Below, in pieces: positions 9,177 to 17,702 of a stretch of DNA of 64,000 bases (positions are counted from its first letter, which is position 1; each line of letters begins with the position of its first letter). This DNA is from Marinovum sp048263515. Its GTDB lineage: Bacteria > Pseudomonadota > Alphaproteobacteria > Rhodobacterales > Rhodobacteraceae. The notes beneath the pieces are model-generated. The model saw nothing but the letters and a program-made list of their open reading frames with translations, searched no databases and had not been told where the DNA came from. The stretch lies in contig NZ_JBLXEC010000010.1 in assembly GCF_048263515.1 (NCBI RefSeq), positions 1-64,000 on the forward strand, in the 5' to 3' direction. The position numbers were made by a program, and so were the translations under genes.

Positions 9177-9253
9177 TGGACGCAATAACGGGCGCGATGC
9201 CAACATCAGCGATACCAACCAAAATATGGAAGTCGCGCTCTCGGGGGACGTAA

Positions 9254-9880
9254 ATGTTGCGGATTGCGGGGCTTTTCTCCGCCGGCTTTCTTTTGGCAGG
9301 CCAGGCGGCGGTCGCACAGGATGTGCGCATCACCCCTGATCTCGCACGTCTTGTCAGCAGCCGCGCCGGCACCCCGATCGTCATTTCGCGCATCCAGGAC
9401 AGCGACAATCACCTGACCGGAGAGTTCACCCGCACCTCGCGCCCCTGCCCGCCGCACTGCATCGAGCCGATCAGTGCCGCCCCCGGCGTGCGCACGGTGG
9501 GCGAGGTCGAGGTGCTGCGCTTTCTCGACGATCATGTCGCGACGGGCTCCGGCCTGCTGCTTGACAATCGCACGCCCGACGCCTTTGCCGGCGGCTCGAT
9601 CCCCGGCGCGGTCAATGTGCCCGACGTGGCGCTGGCGGCGAGCAACCCCTATCGCGATGACATCCTCACGGCGCTTGGCGGCACCCAGAGCAATGGCGCT
9701 TGGGATTTTACCGGCGCGCTTGATCTCACACTGTTCTGCAATGGCCCATGGTGCGATCAATCCGGCCGCGCGGTGCGCGACCTGGTGGCGGCGGGCTATC
9801 CCACCGAGAAGCTGAACTATTACCGCGGCGGCATGCAGCTCTGGCTGCTGTTCGGCCTGACCGTGAGTGACGTGCAATGA
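9254..9880 (+). CDS. Periplasmic rhodanese-domain protein
   Basis: A 208-residue protein with a Sec signal peptide (cleavage near AVAQD, residue 22). The rhodanese-like domain spans about 85-205, with active-loop Cys162 in FCNGPWCDQS. A second Cys (167) sits within the loop, and another pair (Cys65, Cys69) lies before the domain, giving four cysteines in an oxidising compartment. Classical rhodaneses move sulfane sulfur; here a redox or cysteine-oxidation-sensing role is equally possible. The stop codon overlaps the start of the LysM gene, so they form one unit. Confidence 0.85.
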   Translation: MLRIAGLFSAGFLLAGQAAVAQDVRITPDLARLVSSRAGTPIVISRIQDSDNHLTGEFTRTSRPCPPHCIEPISAAPGVRTVGEVEVLRFLDDHVATGSGLLLDNRTPDAFAGGSIPGAVNVPDVALAASNPYRDDILTALGGTQSNGAWDFTGALDLTLFCNGPWCDQSGRAVRDLVAAGYPTEKLNYYRGGMQLWLLFGLTVSDVQ

Positions 9881-10740
9881 TCCGCCTCTTCCTCCTTGCC
9901 TGTGGCCTGCTGTCGATCATCATCGCTCTGGTGATCAATGACACGCCGGCCGACGACAGCATCGCCGCCCCGGCGGTGACCCGCGCCGAGACCGCCGAAG
10001 GTCTGCGCCTGCTTGGCCCCCTCGCGCAGACGCCGGGCCCGGGGCAGGGACCGGTCACGCTGGAAATGCTCGCCCGCAGCATCGTCATCGAATACCGCCG
10101 CCCGGTCACCGGCGAGCGGCTGCGCGAAGTTGCCTCTCAGGCTGGCGAGAGCGAAGGCGGCATGGCCGATCTGACCCGCGGCGTGCTGGCGGGCCTCGGA
10201 GGTTCGCAGACCCCGGAAGCCCCCGCCAAGGACTCGCCCGAGGCGCTGAATGCACTGATCGTGCAGGCGATGCGGGAAGGCCGTTCCGATGCCGATGTCG
10301 ATGCGCTGCTGAACGATGCGGTCGAGACCGGACAGGTCACGCCGCCCGCCGCCATTGTCACCTCCTCGGGGGCCGTCGATACCGCGACGCTGCTGGATTC
10401 GCTGGTGCGCCGCTCGATGGAGGCCCAGCCGGTGAACATCGAGCTGGTGAACGCCCCGGCTTTCTCTGACCCGGCACCGCAGCCGCTGGCCGCGCCGGGC
10501 AACCGCCGGATCGCCGCGTTGCAACCCGCAGCCGCGCCGCAGCCTCTGCCAGAGGTCGCCCCGGCCGAAGAAGGTGGGCTGACCTACGTGGTTCAGGCCG
10601 GCGACAGCCTCGCCGGGATCGCGCTGCGCCATTATGGCAGCACCGCCGCTTACGACATCATCTACCGTGCCAATCGCGACAAGCTGCCCTCTCCGAGCGC
10701 AGTCCGCCCCGGCATGACCTTGAGAATACCGGCCCTTTGA
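9877..10740 (+). CDS. LysM-domain membrane-anchored protein
   Basis: A 287-residue protein with an N-terminal hydrophobic anchor (residues 2-20), a long low-complexity Pro/Ala-rich middle, and a C-terminal LysM domain (about 238-287, YVVQAGDSLAGIALRHYG) that binds peptidoglycan. It overlaps the upstream rhodanese gene by four bases, so the pair probably works at the cell wall. No enzymatic domain is visible. An intrinsic terminator follows at 10787-10814. Confidence 0.85.
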   Translation: MIRLFLLACGLLSIIIALVINDTPADDSIAAPAVTRAETAEGLRLLGPLAQTPGPGQGPVTLEMLARSIVIEYRRPVTGERLREVASQAGESEGGMADLTRGVLAGLGGSQTPEAPAKDSPEALNALIVQAMREGRSDADVDALLNDAVETGQVTPPAAIVTSSGAVDTATLLDSLVRRSMEAQPVNIELVNAPAFSDPAPQPLAAPGNRRIAALQPAAAPQPLPEVAPAEEGGLTYVVQAGDSLAGIALRHYGSTAAYDIIYRANRDKLPSPSAVRPGMTLRIPAL

Positions 10741-10786
10741 CCGGACAGGCATAACAAACAGGCAATAAAGCCAGAGCAGCACCTAA

Positions 10787-10814
10787 AAAGGGGCCCTTCG
10801 GGGCCCCTTTCCTT
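10787..10814 (+). terminator. Intrinsic terminator, possibly bidirectional
   Basis: Ten-pair stem AAAGGGGCCC/GGGCCCCTTT around a TTCG tetraloop. A T-rich tract follows on the plus strand and an A-run precedes it, so it could end both the LysM transcript and the minus-strand Trm112 operon, whose last stop is at 10832. Confidence 0.9.
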
Positions 10815-10831
10815 TTGCCGTGCGTCCGGGA

Positions 10832-11026
10832 TCAGTCGATCTGGCGGGCTTCGTCGATCAGCATCACCGGGATGCCGTTGCGGATCGGGAAGGCCAGCCC
10901 GGCCTTGCGCGAGATCAGCTCCTGCGCCGCCGCGTCATACTCGAGCCGCGACTGGGTGCGCGGACAGACCAGCGCTTCGAGCATCCGGCGGTCAAAGCCG
11001 GCATCCTTGGGAGCGGGATCGCTCAT
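10832..11026 (-). CDS. Trm112 family protein
   Basis: A 64-residue protein of the Trm112/YcaR family: LEALVCPRTQSRLEYD near the start and the AFPIRNGIPVMLIDEAR C-terminal pattern. Bacterial members are small zinc-ribbon-like proteins; here only one Cys of the usual set is evident. The bacterial role is not well defined; archaeal and eukaryotic Trm112 activates methyltransferases. It overlaps the upstream LON-domain gene by four bases (ATGA), as in many alphaproteobacteria. Confidence 0.88.
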   Translation of the reverse strand: MSDPAPKDAGFDRRMLEALVCPRTQSRLEYDAAAQELISRKAGLAFPIRNGIPVMLIDEARQID

Positions 11027-11667
11027 TGCATGATCTCCTCGGAAGTACCGCCCCGCAAGGCAAATTCGATCAGGGTGACAAGCGTCTCGCGCCGCGTGGT
11101 CAGCGAGGGCGCCTCGAGCAGGGCCTGCTTGTCCTCGGGGGCGAACTCCAGCAGCATCGCCAGCGAATTGATCAGCAGCTCGTCCTCGGCGTCGTTGAGC
11201 GTGTCCCAATCCGCCGCCAGAGACTGCGTCTCGAAATAGCGCCCTAGCAGCTTCATGAAGCCCTCGCGGTCAAAGCCCGCGTCACGCTCGTCACTGCCAA
11301 GGTCGCGGTCGAACCCGCTCCAGTCGATCTCGCAGCGGCGATAGGGCGCAAAGCCCTCGACCTCGCGCAGCATGCGAAACCGCGACACGCCGCCCAGTGT
11401 GACCATGTAGCGCCCGTCCTCGGTTTCCGAGAACTGGGTCAGCCGCCCGGCGCAGCCGATGGCGTGCAGACGGCCGTCATCCCCACCGGGGCCGGGGTTG
11501 GGCTGGATCATCCCGATCAACCGCTGCGGCGTCTTCATGCAATCCTCGATCAGCGCCAGGTAGCGCGGTTCGAAGATATGCAGGGGCAGGCGCGACCGGG
11601 GCAAGAGAAGCGCCCCGGGCAACGGGAAAACCGGGAGAGTGTCTGGCAAGTCTGCTGCGCTGATCAT
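11023..11667 (-). CDS. LON peptidase substrate-binding domain protein
   Basis: A 214-residue protein consisting of the LON N-terminal (PUA-like) domain alone: LPVFPLPGALLLPRSRLPLHIFEPRY opens with the hallmark of this family. It has no ATPase or Ser-Lys protease part, so it is not a protease by itself; substrate recognition or an adaptor role is presumed. It lies between the YbbN-like thioredoxin gene (27 bases upstream) and the Trm112 gene, forming a three-gene minus-strand operon. Confidence 0.88.
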   Translation of the reverse strand: MISAADLPDTLPVFPLPGALLLPRSRLPLHIFEPRYLALIEDCMKTPQRLIGMIQPNPGPGGDDGRLHAIGCAGRLTQFSETEDGRYMVTLGGVSRFRMLREVEGFAPYRRCEIDWSGFDRDLGSDERDAGFDREGFMKLLGRYFETQSLAADWDTLNDAEDELLINSLAMLLEFAPEDKQALLEAPSLTTRRETLVTLIEFALRGGTSEEIMQ

Positions 11668-11694
11668 GAGCCCTAACCTAGCCTGCGGCGGCGA

Positions 11695-12618
11695 TCAGGC
11701 AAATATCATCGAGCTCAATTTGCGACGGCCGTTCAGCACCACCGGATCATTCGGCTTCAGCGCCTCGAAAATGGTGAAGAGCTGGGTCTTGGCCGCGCCC
11801 TCGTTCCACTCGCGATCGCGGCGGAACACCTCGAGCAATTCGTTGACCGCGCCCTCGGCATCGCCGGCGGCATACATCGCCTGCGCCAGATCGAAACGCG
11901 CCTGGTGGTCGTCGGGGTTGGCGTCGACGGCGGCCTTCAACTCGCCCAGCGGCCCGGCGCCGGCAGCCTGCTTGGCCAGTTCCAGCTGGGCATGCGCGGC
12001 CTCGAGCTCGGGCGCGGTCGAGATCTCGGCCGGGGCACCGTTCAGGATCGCCTCGGCCTGGTCGAGATCGTCCATGGCGATATGTGCGCGCACCAGCCCG
12101 CCATAGGCCTTGGCGTTGGCGGCATCCTCGCCGAGGATCGCGGCAAAGGTCTGGGCGGCATCGACCGCGGCGCCCTGTTCGAGCATCTCTTCCGCGGCGG
12201 CGATGGCGTCGTCCAGCCCGTCATCCGGAACGGCACCGCCGGCAGCCTCGATCACGCGGTCGACAAAGGCCTGGATTTCCGAGCCCGGCACCGCGCCCTG
12301 AAAACCGTCGACCGGCTGGCCCTGCCAGAAGGCATAGACCGTCGGGATCGACTGCACCCGCAGCTGGCCGGCGATCATCTGGTTCTCGTCCACGTTGACC
12401 TTGGCCATCTTGACCGCGCCCTTGGCCTTGGTCACGGCGTCTTCGAGCATCGGGCCCAGCGTCTTGCAGGGGCCGCACCAGGGCGCCCAGAAATCGACGA
12501 TCACCGGCACCTGCATCGAGGCTTCGACCACCTCGGCCATGAAATCCGCTTCCGAGACGTCCTTGATCAGGTCGCCCGGGGCTGCGGCGTCTGTCTGCGA
12601 TTGTCCGAGTTCCAGCAT
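11695..12618 (-). CDS. YbbN/CnoX-like thioredoxin with TPR region
   Basis: A 307-residue protein. The thioredoxin domain (about 20-130) has WCGPC at 47-51, and a C-terminal helical TPR-like region (about 140-300) matches the YbbN/CnoX architecture. Such proteins act as redox holdases that hand clients to GroEL or DnaK. Unlike E. coli CnoX, whose motif is SQHC, this one keeps the canonical redox-active CGPC, so oxidoreductase activity is likely. AAGGAG precedes the ATG at 12618. It is first in an operon with the LON-domain and Trm112 genes. Confidence 0.9.
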   Translation of the reverse strand: MLELGQSQTDAAAPGDLIKDVSEADFMAEVVEASMQVPVIVDFWAPWCGPCKTLGPMLEDAVTKAKGAVKMAKVNVDENQMIAGQLRVQSIPTVYAFWQGQPVDGFQGAVPGSEIQAFVDRVIEAAGGAVPDDGLDDAIAAAEEMLEQGAAVDAAQTFAAILGEDAANAKAYGGLVRAHIAMDDLDQAEAILNGAPAEISTAPELEAAHAQLELAKQAAGAGPLGELKAAVDANPDDHQARFDLAQAMYAAGDAEGAVNELLEVFRRDREWNEGAAKTQLFTIFEALKPNDPVVLNGRRKLSSMIFA

Positions 12619-12748
12619 TGACGGCTCCTTGAGATATGCGTGCTGCGCCTGATATGGGCCTTGCCGCCCCGGCTGCAAGCCAGGCGGCGGTTTACCTTCG
12701 CTTGGCGGCTGTCTAGCATCGCGCGGCGGAAATGTGAAAGGGCAAGAG

Positions 12749-13390
12749 ATGGTGCGCAGCATCCTGACGTTCGGCGACAGCAACACCCATGGCACGCAGC
12801 CGATCGTCACCCTTGGGGAAATGCGCCGCTTCGGCAGCGACATCCGCTGGCCGCGGGTGATGGCGCGGGCCCTGGGGCCGGGCTGGGAGCTGGTCGAGGA
12901 AGGCCTGCCCGGGCGCACCACCCAGGACGCCGACCCGGTGATGGGGGCGCACATGAACGGCCAGGAGGGGCTGAAGATCGCCCTGGCCTCGCATGGGCCT
13001 CTGGACCTGTTGACGATCATGCTGGGGACCAACGACCTCAAGCACCGCTTCGCGCCGACGCCCGAACGGATCACCGCCGGGCTGGCCGGGTTGCTCGACA
13101 TCGCGCTGCACCGCGACATGGCAGCGCGGCACCCTGGGTTGCGGGTGCTGGTGATCTGCCCGCCGCCGGTCCGCGAGGTCAGCCCGCTGCGCGGCGATTT
13201 CCACGGCGCCGAGGCGCATGGCCCGGCCTTGGCAGAGGCTTACCGCGCCCTGGCAGCGGCGCGGGGTGTGGGCTTCTTCGACGCCGGGTCAGTGATCGAG
13301 GTGAGCGAGACGGACGGGGTGCATTTCGAGGCGCCGGCGCATCAGGCGCTGGGGGCGGCCGTCGCCGAAGTCGTGCGGGGGATGGTCTGA
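12749..13390 (+). CDS. SGNH/GDSL-family hydrolase (arylesterase-like)
   Basis: A 213-residue cytosolic esterase. GDSN block I carries Ser11, the Gly/Asn blocks include LGTND (Asn95), and block V DGVH provides Asp189 and His192. Length and motifs fit the small arylesterase/lipase GDSL group. The ATG at 12749 is preferred, but an in-frame GTG at 12734 is possible. There is no signal peptide, so a cytoplasmic ester or acyl substrate is expected. It is divergent from the thioredoxin gene. Confidence 0.85.
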   Translation: MVRSILTFGDSNTHGTQPIVTLGEMRRFGSDIRWPRVMARALGPGWELVEEGLPGRTTQDADPVMGAHMNGQEGLKIALASHGPLDLLTIMLGTNDLKHRFAPTPERITAGLAGLLDIALHRDMAARHPGLRVLVICPPPVREVSPLRGDFHGAEAHGPALAEAYRALAAARGVGFFDAGSVIEVSETDGVHFEAPAHQALGAAVAEVVRGMV

Positions 13391-13435
13391 GACGCTCCGC
13401 AATCGAACGCGACGCAGCATCATAGCGCGACGCCG

Positions 13436-13500
13436 CCCCGGACTTGATCCGGTGCCTCTTGGTCAATCGGTGGAGAGGTCCCGGATCGAGTCCGGGACGC
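13436..13500. repeat. Dispersed double palindrome, family A, copy 1
   Basis: Two arms, CCCCGGACTTGATCCGG and TCCCGGATCGAGTCCGGGA, each nearly self-complementary and inverted relative to each other. Other copies lie at 13584, 36929, 54872 and 58759. The arms here contain mismatches compared with the other copies. Confidence 0.7.
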
Positions 13501-13583
13501 GAGGGGCGTGGGGCTGGTCGGTCGCTTGAACGTTGACTCGCAGTGCCGAGTTCCGGGTGACGGCCCGCCGCGCCGCTCAACCC

Positions 13584-13606
13584 GCCCCGGACTTGATCCG
13601 GGGCCT
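13584..13606. repeat. Dispersed palindrome, family A, single arm
   Basis: One perfect arm, GCCCCGGACTTGATCCGGGG, ending 12 bases before the xthA stop codon. As a hairpin it could stabilise or end the minus-strand xthA mRNA. Confidence 0.7.
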
Positions 13607-13617
13607 TGCATGACCCC

Positions 13618-14406
13618 TCAGAGATCGAACGACGCAAAGACCGGCGCGTGGTCCGAGGGCTGCTCCCAGCCGCGCACCGGGCGCAGGATGCGGCTGGAAT
13701 GGCCGGCGTTGGCGATGTCGGGCGTGGCCCAGACGTGGTCGAGACGGCGACCCTTGTCTGCATTGTCCCAGTCGGGCGAGCGGTAGGACCACCAGCTGTA
13801 GAGGTTGCCCGAGGGGATGTCCTGGCGGGTGATGTCGACCCAGCCGCCGGCGTCCTGGGTCTGGGCCAGATGCTCGACCTCGACCGGGGTGTGCGACACC
13901 ACCCGCAGGAGCTTCTTGTGATCCCAGACGTCATCCTCGCGCGGGGCGATGTTGAGATCGCCCACGAGAACGGCTTTTTCGGGCTTTTCGGCATGGAACC
14001 AGTCGCGCATCTCGGTCAGGTAGTCGAGCTTCTGGCCGAACTTCTCGTTGATCTCGCGGTCGGGCTTGTCGCCGCCGGCGGGGACGTAGAAATTGTGGAT
14101 GGTGACGCCGTTTTCCAGCTTGGCCGCGACGTGGCGGGCATGGCCAAGGGCAGCGAAATCGCGATCGCCGACGTCGACGATCGGCAGTTTCGACAGGATG
14201 GCGACGCCGTTGTAGCCCTTCTGCCCGCGCGCCACCATGTGGTGATAGCCTAGGGCGTGGAACTGCTCGGCCGGGATCTTGTCGACCGGGGATTTGCATT
14301 CCTGCAGGCAGAGCACGTCAGGCGCCTCTTCAGTCAGCAACCGCTGCACCAGCCCCGCGCGCAGGCGGACGGAGTTGATGTTCCAGGTGGCGAGGGAAAA
14401 GGACAT
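13618..14406 (-). CDS. xthA: Exodeoxyribonuclease III
   Basis: A 262-residue member of the ExoIII/APE1 endonuclease-exonuclease-phosphatase family, which repairs abasic sites and 3-prime blocked ends. Motifs in order: WNINSVRLR, LCLQECK (catalytic Glu), GYNGVAIL, GDLNIAP and the C-terminal PSDHAPV carrying the catalytic His. Length is typical. GGAG precedes the ATG at 14406. It stands alone between repeat-rich intergenic regions. Confidence 0.96.
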   Translation of the reverse strand: MSFSLATWNINSVRLRAGLVQRLLTEEAPDVLCLQECKSPVDKIPAEQFHALGYHHMVARGQKGYNGVAILSKLPIVDVGDRDFAALGHARHVAAKLENGVTIHNFYVPAGGDKPDREINEKFGQKLDYLTEMRDWFHAEKPEKAVLVGDLNIAPREDDVWDHKKLLRVVSHTPVEVEHLAQTQDAGGWVDITRQDIPSGNLYSWWSYRSPDWDNADKGRRLDHVWATPDIANAGHSSRILRPVRGWEQPSDHAPVFASFDL

Positions 14407-14481
14407 GCGCTGCGGCTCCGGGTGGTGAGAGGAAGGCGGAGAATGGCTGTTCGCGGCGGGGGATTCAAGGGTGAGAGGCCC

Positions 14482-14538
14482 GTAGGGTGGGTTTGTAACC
14501 CACCGGTACCGGGGTGGTGGGTTACAAACCCACCCTAC
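14482..14538. repeat. Dispersed inverted repeat, family B, copy 1 (two arms)
   Basis: GTAGGGTGGGTTTGTAACCC at 14482 and its inverted copy ending in CCCACCCTAC at 14538, each arm also self-complementary. Related copies lie at 14674, 34907 and 37117. Confidence 0.75.
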
Positions 14539-14566
14539 CAAAGTCGGCCCTTGACCAACCGTCCCG

Positions 14567-14643
14567 CCCGGCGGCACGCCGGGCAGCCCCCGACCGCCCC
14601 CATGGGCGGGGGCTTCACCCCCACCCGCGGCCGGGGGCTGCCC
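14567..14643. repeat. Compound stem-loop element
   Basis: A long outer stem (GGGCAGCCCCCG at 14581-14592 with CGGGGGCTGCCC at 14632-14643) encloses a second GC-rich hairpin centred on CCCATGGG. A further hairpin, GCCCGGC/GCCGGGC, lies just before it. It sits between two family B copies in the xthA-permease gap. No protein explains it. Confidence 0.6.
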
Positions 14644-14673
14644 TTGTCTCCAATTGCGCCACGTCAAGGCCGC

Positions 14674-14696
14674 GTAGGGTGGGTTTGCAACCCACC
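14674..14696. repeat. Dispersed inverted repeat, family B, copy 2 (single arm)
   Basis: GTAGGGTGGGTTTGCAACCC, self-complementary, eleven bases before the stop codon of the ABC permease at 14707. Confidence 0.7.
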
Positions 14697-14706
14697 CCAC
14701 CCAACG

Positions 14707-15885
14707 TCAGGTCGGCGACATACCCCGCATCCGCTCGGACCGGCGCCGCAGCACCTCGACCGTCGCCAGCAGCGCGATGGAAATGCCCACCAGGATCGTC
14801 GCAGCGGCCAGGATGGTCGGCGAAATCTGCTCGCGCAGGCCGGTGAACATCTGCCACGGCAATGTCTGCCATTCGGCCGATCCGAGGAAGATCACCACCA
14901 CCACCTCGTCGAACGAGGTGATGAAGGCAAAGAGCCCACCAGAGATCACGCCAGGCAAGATCAGCGGCATCTGCACCCGGAAGAAGGTGGTCACCGGATC
15001 AGCCCCCATGTTGGCCGCCGCGCGGGTCAGCGAATGGTCGAAACTGACCAGCGTCGCGGTGACGGTGATGATGACAAAGGGAATGCCCAGCACCGCATGC
15101 GCCAGAACGATGCCCCAGTAGGTGCCCTGGATGCCGATCGAGGAATAGAAGAAATACATGCCGGTGGCCGAGATGATCAGCGGCACGATCATCGGCGAGA
15201 TCAGGATCGCCATGATCGCCCGCTTGCCCGGCACGTGGGACTGCGACAGACCGATCGCCGCCAGCGTGCCCAGCGAGACCGAGATCAGCGTTGCCACCGG
15301 GGCGATCTTGACCGAGTTCCACACTGCGCCGGTCCATTCCGAGTTGGTCAGGAAGTCCCGGTAGTGCTTCAGCGAATAGGCGTCGGGGTCGAGCCGCAGC
15401 ATGCCGGGGGTGAAGGTGAAGAAATCCTCGGCGTTGAACGACAGCGGCATCACCACGATGATCGGCGTGATCAGGAAGACGAAGATCGCGCCGCAGATCA
15501 CCCGGAAGGTGTAGTGCCAGAGCACCTGTCCCGGCGTGAGATAAGGCACCAGCTTGGCGCGGTAGCGACCCTCGCCGATCCAGAACAGGAACCAGCCGAC
15601 AAACCAGCCGAAGGCCAGCCCGAGGATCGCCGACGGCACCCCTCCCAGCAGCAGACCGGCCAGGGCGAAGCCGCCGATCAGCAGCCACTTGGCCGGGCGT
15701 TCCTGCCGCCAGACCTCGAGGAACAGATAGGCCAGCGCCGCCATCAGCACCGCCCCGATCAGAAAGCCCAGAAGCCCCGATCCGTTGGAGATGCCCACCA
15801 GCAGGCCCATGAAGCCCCCCACCGCGGCCATCACAGGCCCGACAAAGGAAAACGGCTTGGGTTCGATCGGTGTCAGTGCTGCCAT
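14707..15885 (-). CDS. ABC transporter permease, polyamine class (PotC-like) with N-terminal extension
   Basis: A 392-residue inner-membrane permease. The C-terminal two thirds (about 130-392) match PotC-type permeases with the EAA loop (SLTRAAANMGADP) that contacts the ATPase. The first 125 residues are an extra hydrophobic domain with about four predicted membrane segments, not present in the usual 260-280-residue PotC. It follows the partner permease by five bases and belongs to a four-gene minus-strand transporter. Substrate is unproven; the PotABCD class imports spermidine, putrescine or similar amines. Confidence 0.85.
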   Translation of the reverse strand: MAALTPIEPKPFSFVGPVMAAVGGFMGLLVGISNGSGLLGFLIGAVLMAALAYLFLEVWRQERPAKWLLIGGFALAGLLLGGVPSAILGLAFGWFVGWFLFWIGEGRYRAKLVPYLTPGQVLWHYTFRVICGAIFVFLITPIIVVMPLSFNAEDFFTFTPGMLRLDPDAYSLKHYRDFLTNSEWTGAVWNSVKIAPVATLISVSLGTLAAIGLSQSHVPGKRAIMAILISPMIVPLIISATGMYFFYSSIGIQGTYWGIVLAHAVLGIPFVIITVTATLVSFDHSLTRAAANMGADPVTTFFRVQMPLILPGVISGGLFAFITSFDEVVVVIFLGSAEWQTLPWQMFTGLREQISPTILAAATILVGISIALLATVEVLRRRSERMRGMSPT

Positions 15886-15890
15886 GTCTC

Positions 15891-17642
15891 TTACCCCAGC
15901 TTCACGTTGTCGATGCCGACAATCTTGTCATAGGCCCAGTAGAGGATCAGGACGACCGCAAAGAGGATCGTGCCCAGCGCCGCCGCAAGGCCCCAGTTGA
16001 GCGAAGACGAGATGTGATAGGCAATCCGGTTCGAGATGAAGACACCCTTGGTGCCGCCGACGATCTCGGGCGTGATGTAATAGCCGATCGACAGGATGAA
16101 GACGAGGATCGACCCGGCGCCGATACCCGGCACCGACTGCGGGAAATAGACCCGCCAGAAGGCCGTCCAGTTGGTGGCGCCAAGGCTCTTGGCGGCACGC
16201 AGGTAGGACGGGTTGATCGTCTGCATCACCGAATACATCGGCAGGATCATGAACGGCAGCAGGATGTGCGTCATCGCCACGATGGTGCCGAACTGGTTGT
16301 TGATCATCACCAATCGGGCGTCATCGGCCACCAGCCCCAGCCAGACCAGCACGTCGTTGATCACCCCCTGCTGCTGCAGCATCACCTTCCAGGCCGAGGT
16401 CCGCACCAGGAGCGAGGTCCAGAACGGCAGCAGCACCAGGATCATCAAAAGGTTGGCGGTGCGCGCCGGCAGGTTGGCGAGGATCCAGGCCACCGGATAG
16501 CCCAGCAGGATGCAGGACCCGGTGATCACCAGCGACATGAAGATCGTGCGCTGGAAAAGCGTGATGTAGATGCGCTCGTTCTCTGGCCGCTTCTGGAAGC
16601 CCTCTGGCGTCTTCTGCAGGTCGACCGAGTTCAGGAAGTAACCGTTGGTGTATTTCGGGCTGTAGACCTGAAAGGTCTGCCAGCGGGAAATCTCGCCCCA
16701 ATCCTCGTCGATGTCGAGGAAGGCGGCGGTGAAATCGGGCTGCGGCAGGATCTCGCGGTTGGCCACGGCTTCCTTCAGCAGATCGGCCTGCGGTCCGGAG
16801 TAGGCGTTGATGCGCTCTTCCGCGCCGGGGCTCAGCAGGTCGAGGCCGAGCGCGGCATAGACCGCCTCCCAGGGGTCTTCGGCCGAGACCACGTCTTCGT
16901 CTTCGAAGACGGTGAACACCGCCCAGGCGGTATAGGCGCGGGTGGTCTTGGGCAGGAGCGCCGCGATCTCTTCGGAGGGGGCGAAACCGATGTCGCCGCG
17001 CGCGTCGGAAGAGGTCAGCTGGTTGAAGCGGCGGATCTGGTTGGTGACCACGCCATCGGAGGTCTGGCCCTCGCCGGACATCAGCTCGAACCATACAGCG
17101 CCTTCCTTCCAGGCGTCGTTGAGGTCTTCGAGCGGGTCCTGATAGGCCTCGCCGATATCGTCGAGCTTGCGGCCGGTCTGGCGGAACATCGACGAGACGC
17201 CGGTGCTCTCGTAGTTCAGGCGGGTGCCGAGCTTGGTGTGTTCCTTGGCCTCGGCCGCGAGGTAGAGATCGAAGAACAGGTTCTGGTACACCCCCTCCGG
17301 CGGCAGTTCGCCCTGGGTGGCATCCCAGTTCTGCAGGCTCTCGGTGGTCAGCGGCAGGGTGTAGGCAACGATGTCGTTCTCGACCGAGCGGAACAGCATC
17401 GAGGCGATCGGCGCAATGAAGGTCACCAGCACGAAGATCAGCAGCGGCGCGATCAGCATCATCGCGCGGGCCTTCTGCATCCGAAGCGCGCGGTTCAGCG
17501 AGGATTTGAGCGTCCGGCCGTCCGCCGTCACCAGCTTGCCGCTGGAATCGCGCTCGTTGCCGTGATCCTTGGCCGCGTGCAACGCGTCCTCGGGGGTGGG
17601 CGCGTCCATGGTCTGGGGACCGGTGCTCTTGAGATCGCTCAT
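15891..17642 (-). CDS. ABC transporter permease, polyamine class (PotB-like) with large periplasmic insert
   Basis: A 583-residue protein, about twice the usual PotB length. A basic N-terminal tail (1-58) leads to TM1 (about 62-84). An insert of roughly 280 mostly hydrophilic residues (85-365) presumably sits in the periplasm, followed by the core permease with the EAA loop (YLRAAKSLGATNWTAFWRV). The insert has no motif that I recognise. The gene lies between the binding-protein gene and the second permease gene. Long inserts after TM1 are known in some marine alphaproteobacterial relatives and may dock the binding protein. Confidence 0.85.
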   Translation of the reverse strand: MSDLKSTGPQTMDAPTPEDALHAAKDHGNERDSSGKLVTADGRTLKSSLNRALRMQKARAMMLIAPLLIFVLVTFIAPIASMLFRSVENDIVAYTLPLTTESLQNWDATQGELPPEGVYQNLFFDLYLAAEAKEHTKLGTRLNYESTGVSSMFRQTGRKLDDIGEAYQDPLEDLNDAWKEGAVWFELMSGEGQTSDGVVTNQIRRFNQLTSSDARGDIGFAPSEEIAALLPKTTRAYTAWAVFTVFEDEDVVSAEDPWEAVYAALGLDLLSPGAEERINAYSGPQADLLKEAVANREILPQPDFTAAFLDIDEDWGEISRWQTFQVYSPKYTNGYFLNSVDLQKTPEGFQKRPENERIYITLFQRTIFMSLVITGSCILLGYPVAWILANLPARTANLLMILVLLPFWTSLLVRTSAWKVMLQQQGVINDVLVWLGLVADDARLVMINNQFGTIVAMTHILLPFMILPMYSVMQTINPSYLRAAKSLGATNWTAFWRVYFPQSVPGIGAGSILVFILSIGYYITPEIVGGTKGVFISNRIAYHISSSLNWGLAAALGTILFAVVLILYWAYDKIVGIDNVKLG

Positions 17643-17702
17643 CTGTCTGTCCCTCTGCCGCGATCCTTGCCAAATGGCGGTCGCGTGTTGGTGCTTGGGG
17701 GT

